Positions 6,313 to 7,410 of a stretch of DNA of 7,410 nt are shown one piece after another (the first letter of the stretch is position 1; each line of letters begins with the position of its first letter). The stretch lies in assembly GCA_031549175.1 (NCBI GenBank), contig JAVBQH010000113.1, positions 1-7,410 on the forward strand. Reading direction: 5' to 3'. The notes under the pieces are model-generated. The model was not told the DNA's origin. It ran no database searches and saw only the letters and a list, made by a program, of their open reading frames with translations. Origin of the DNA: WRIS01 sp031549175. Lineage in GTDB: Bacteria; Actinomycetota; Coriobacteriia; Coriobacteriales; Eggerthellaceae. The translations under genes were made by a program, and so were the position numbers.

Positions 6313-6399
6313 GCCGAAACGGCGGCGGCAGGCCTGTCGCGCAGGATATCATCACTTCGGCTTAGCAATGACCGAGGGTATCTTTATGAAAGGGGATAC
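6313..6399 (+). promoter_or_regulatory. Structured 5' leader of gap
   Basis: Four short stems follow one another: GCCG/CGGC (6313-6316/6320-6323), CCTG/CAGG (6333-6336/6342-6345), a 6-bp stem with one wobble pair (6355-6360/6372-6377, CTTCGG with CCGAGG), and GTATC/GATAC (6378-6382/6395-6399). The last begins at the base after the third ends and holds most of the gap Shine-Dalgarno in its 12-base loop. Such stems are easily found in G+C-rich DNA, so regulation is only a possibility. No known riboswitch class is recognised. Confidence 0.3.
6389..6395 (+). promoter_or_regulatory. Shine-Dalgarno site of gap
   Basis: AAAGGGG lies six bases before the ATG at 6402. Most of it sits in the loop of the GTATC/GATAC hairpin, where it would stay partly accessible. 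An out-of-frame ATG at 6386 overlaps its upstream edge. Confidence 0.75.
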
Positions 6400-6401
6400 G
6401 C

Positions 6402-7406
6402 ATGACAACCAAGATAGGCATCAACGGGTTCGGCAGGATCGGAAGGCTGGTCTTTCGCGCTATGGCGCAGGATCCAGAGCTCGAAGTGGTCGCCATCAAC
6501 GATTTGGGGGATGTCCCCACCATGGCGCATCTCCTGAAATACGATTCGGTCCATGGCCGCTTTGATGGGACGGTCGAGGTCGCCGAAGGCGGCTTCGTAG
6601 TCGACGGGAATCCAATCAAGGTCTTGTCAGAGCGTGACCCGGGCAACCTTCCCTGGGGTGCCCTCGGTGTCGATATCGTGGTCGAATCCACCGGGTTCTT
6701 TACCGATGGGGAAAAGGCAAAGGCCCATATCGAAGCCGGTGCCAAGAAGGTCATCATCTCCGCCCCGGCAAAGAACGAGGACATCACCATCGTCATGGGT
6801 GTGAACGACGGCGAATACGACAAGGACGCCCACCACATCGTTTCGAATGCCTCTTGCACCACCAACTGCCTGGCACCCGTTGCCAAGGTCCTCCTTGACA
6901 ACTTCGGCATCAAGAGGGGCTTCATGAACACCATCCACGCCTACACGAACGACCAGAAGATACTTGACCTCCCTCACTCAGACCTCCGCCGTGCACGCGC
7001 CGCCGCGCTGTCCATGATCCCGACCACCACGGGCGCCGCACGCGCGGTCTCGCTCGTGCTGCCTGAACTGAAGGGCAGGCTCGACGGCTTTGCGACCCGT
7101 GTCCCGACTTCCGACGGCTCGATGGTCGACCTCACGGTCGAGCTTGAGAAGGATGCGAGCATCGCCGAGATCAATGCTGCGATCAAGGCCGCTGCGGAAG
7201 GGCCCATGAAGGGCATCCTCGCCTACACCGAAGACCCGATCGTCTCGGTCGATATCGTAGGCGACGCGCATTCATCGACCTTCGACAGCAAGCTCACCAT
7301 GGTATTGGGCGGCGAGGGCAACTTCGTGAAGGTCATCTCTTGGTATGACAACGAATGGGGCTACTCGAACCGTGTAAAGGACCTCGCCAAGATACTGTTC
7401 CGATAG
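6402..7406 (+). CDS. gap: Glyceraldehyde-3-phosphate dehydrogenase, NAD-type (phosphorylating)
   Basis: This is the cytosolic glycolytic enzyme that converts glyceraldehyde-3-phosphate, phosphate and NAD to 1,3-bisphosphoglycerate and NADH; it works as a tetramer. The 334 residues match the usual length and are complete. The Rossmann fold starts with INGFGRIGR (7-15). D34 in AINDLGD is the residue that binds the adenosine ribose of NAD and disfavours NADP. The active site is SNASCTTNCLAP (148-159) with the nucleophile C152, and H179 in HAYTND (179-184) is the general base. ILDLPHSDLRRARAA (187-201) resembles the NAD-specific glycolytic enzymes, and SWYDNEWGYSNR (313-324) closes the family signature. 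The start is supported by AAAGGGG and by the family N-terminus. It lies 208 bases after whiA with its own likely promoter and leader. In Actinomycetota pgk and tpiA commonly follow, but only four bases remain in this window. Confidence 0.98.
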   Translation: MTTKIGINGFGRIGRLVFRAMAQDPELEVVAINDLGDVPTMAHLLKYDSVHGRFDGTVEVAEGGFVVDGNPIKVLSERDPGNLPWGALGVDIVVESTGFFTDGEKAKAHIEAGAKKVIISAPAKNEDITIVMGVNDGEYDKDAHHIVSNASCTTNCLAPVAKVLLDNFGIKRGFMNTIHAYTNDQKILDLPHSDLRRARAAALSMIPTTTGAARAVSLVLPELKGRLDGFATRVPTSDGSMVDLTVELEKDASIAEINAAIKAAAEGPMKGILAYTEDPIVSVDIVGDAHSSTFDSKLTMVLGGEGNFVKVISWYDNEWGYSNRVKDLAKILFR

Positions 7407-7410
7407 CCTA

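Noticed and set aside
6236..6565. Reading frame of about 109 codons crossing the gap leader and the start of gap
   Set aside because: It begins with TTG, has no ribosome site, is rich in Arg and Lys without a family match, and runs out of frame into gap.

Overview
This window looks like chromosomal core DNA from a high-G+C Gram-positive bacterium (Actinomycetota). The gene order uvrC-rapZ-yvcK-whiA followed by gap on the same strand is characteristic of that phylum. The proteins look most like those of host-associated Coriobacteriia (Eggerthella/Slackia/Olsenella-type organisms), but that finer placement is an inference from memory, not a search. I see no mobile element, CRISPR array, tRNA, rRNA or defence gene, and every gene belongs to a known housekeeping family.

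Layout. Positions 1-990 (minus strand) hold the first 330 codons of an NADP-type glutamate dehydrogenase, gdhA; its 3' end lies outside the window. A 199-base divergent intergenic region (991-1189) carries a gdhA promoter with a perfect -10, a dyad, and a uvrC promoter whose predicted transcription start falls on the uvrC ATG, so uvrC may be leaderless. From 1190 to 6193 (plus strand) four genes are packed with 2, 20 and -22 bases between them: uvrC (repair nuclease subunit), rapZ (P-loop nucleotide-binding regulator), yvcK (CofD-like, UDP-sugar binding, envelope and carbon balance) and whiA (LAGLIDADG-derived transcription factor). The 208-base gap 6194-6401 holds a hairpin just after whiA, a possible promoter, a terminator-like hairpin with a U tract, and several short stems ending with the Shine-Dalgarno in a hairpin loop. 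From 6402 to 7406 lies gap, encoding NAD-type glyceraldehyde-3-phosphate dehydrogenase.

How the genes fit together. uvrC serves nucleotide excision repair and probably shares a transcript with the regulators for positional reasons. RapZ, YvcK and WhiA link amino-sugar/UDP-sugar status, central carbon flux and division in the bacteria where they have been studied. They sit directly upstream of a central glycolytic gene. gdhA, the entry point for ammonium into glutamate, is divergent and separately controlled.

Nothing here is a clear undescribed system. The points most worth a second look are the attenuator-like gap leader, the probable leaderless start of uvrC, and the altered cysteine cluster of UvrC.
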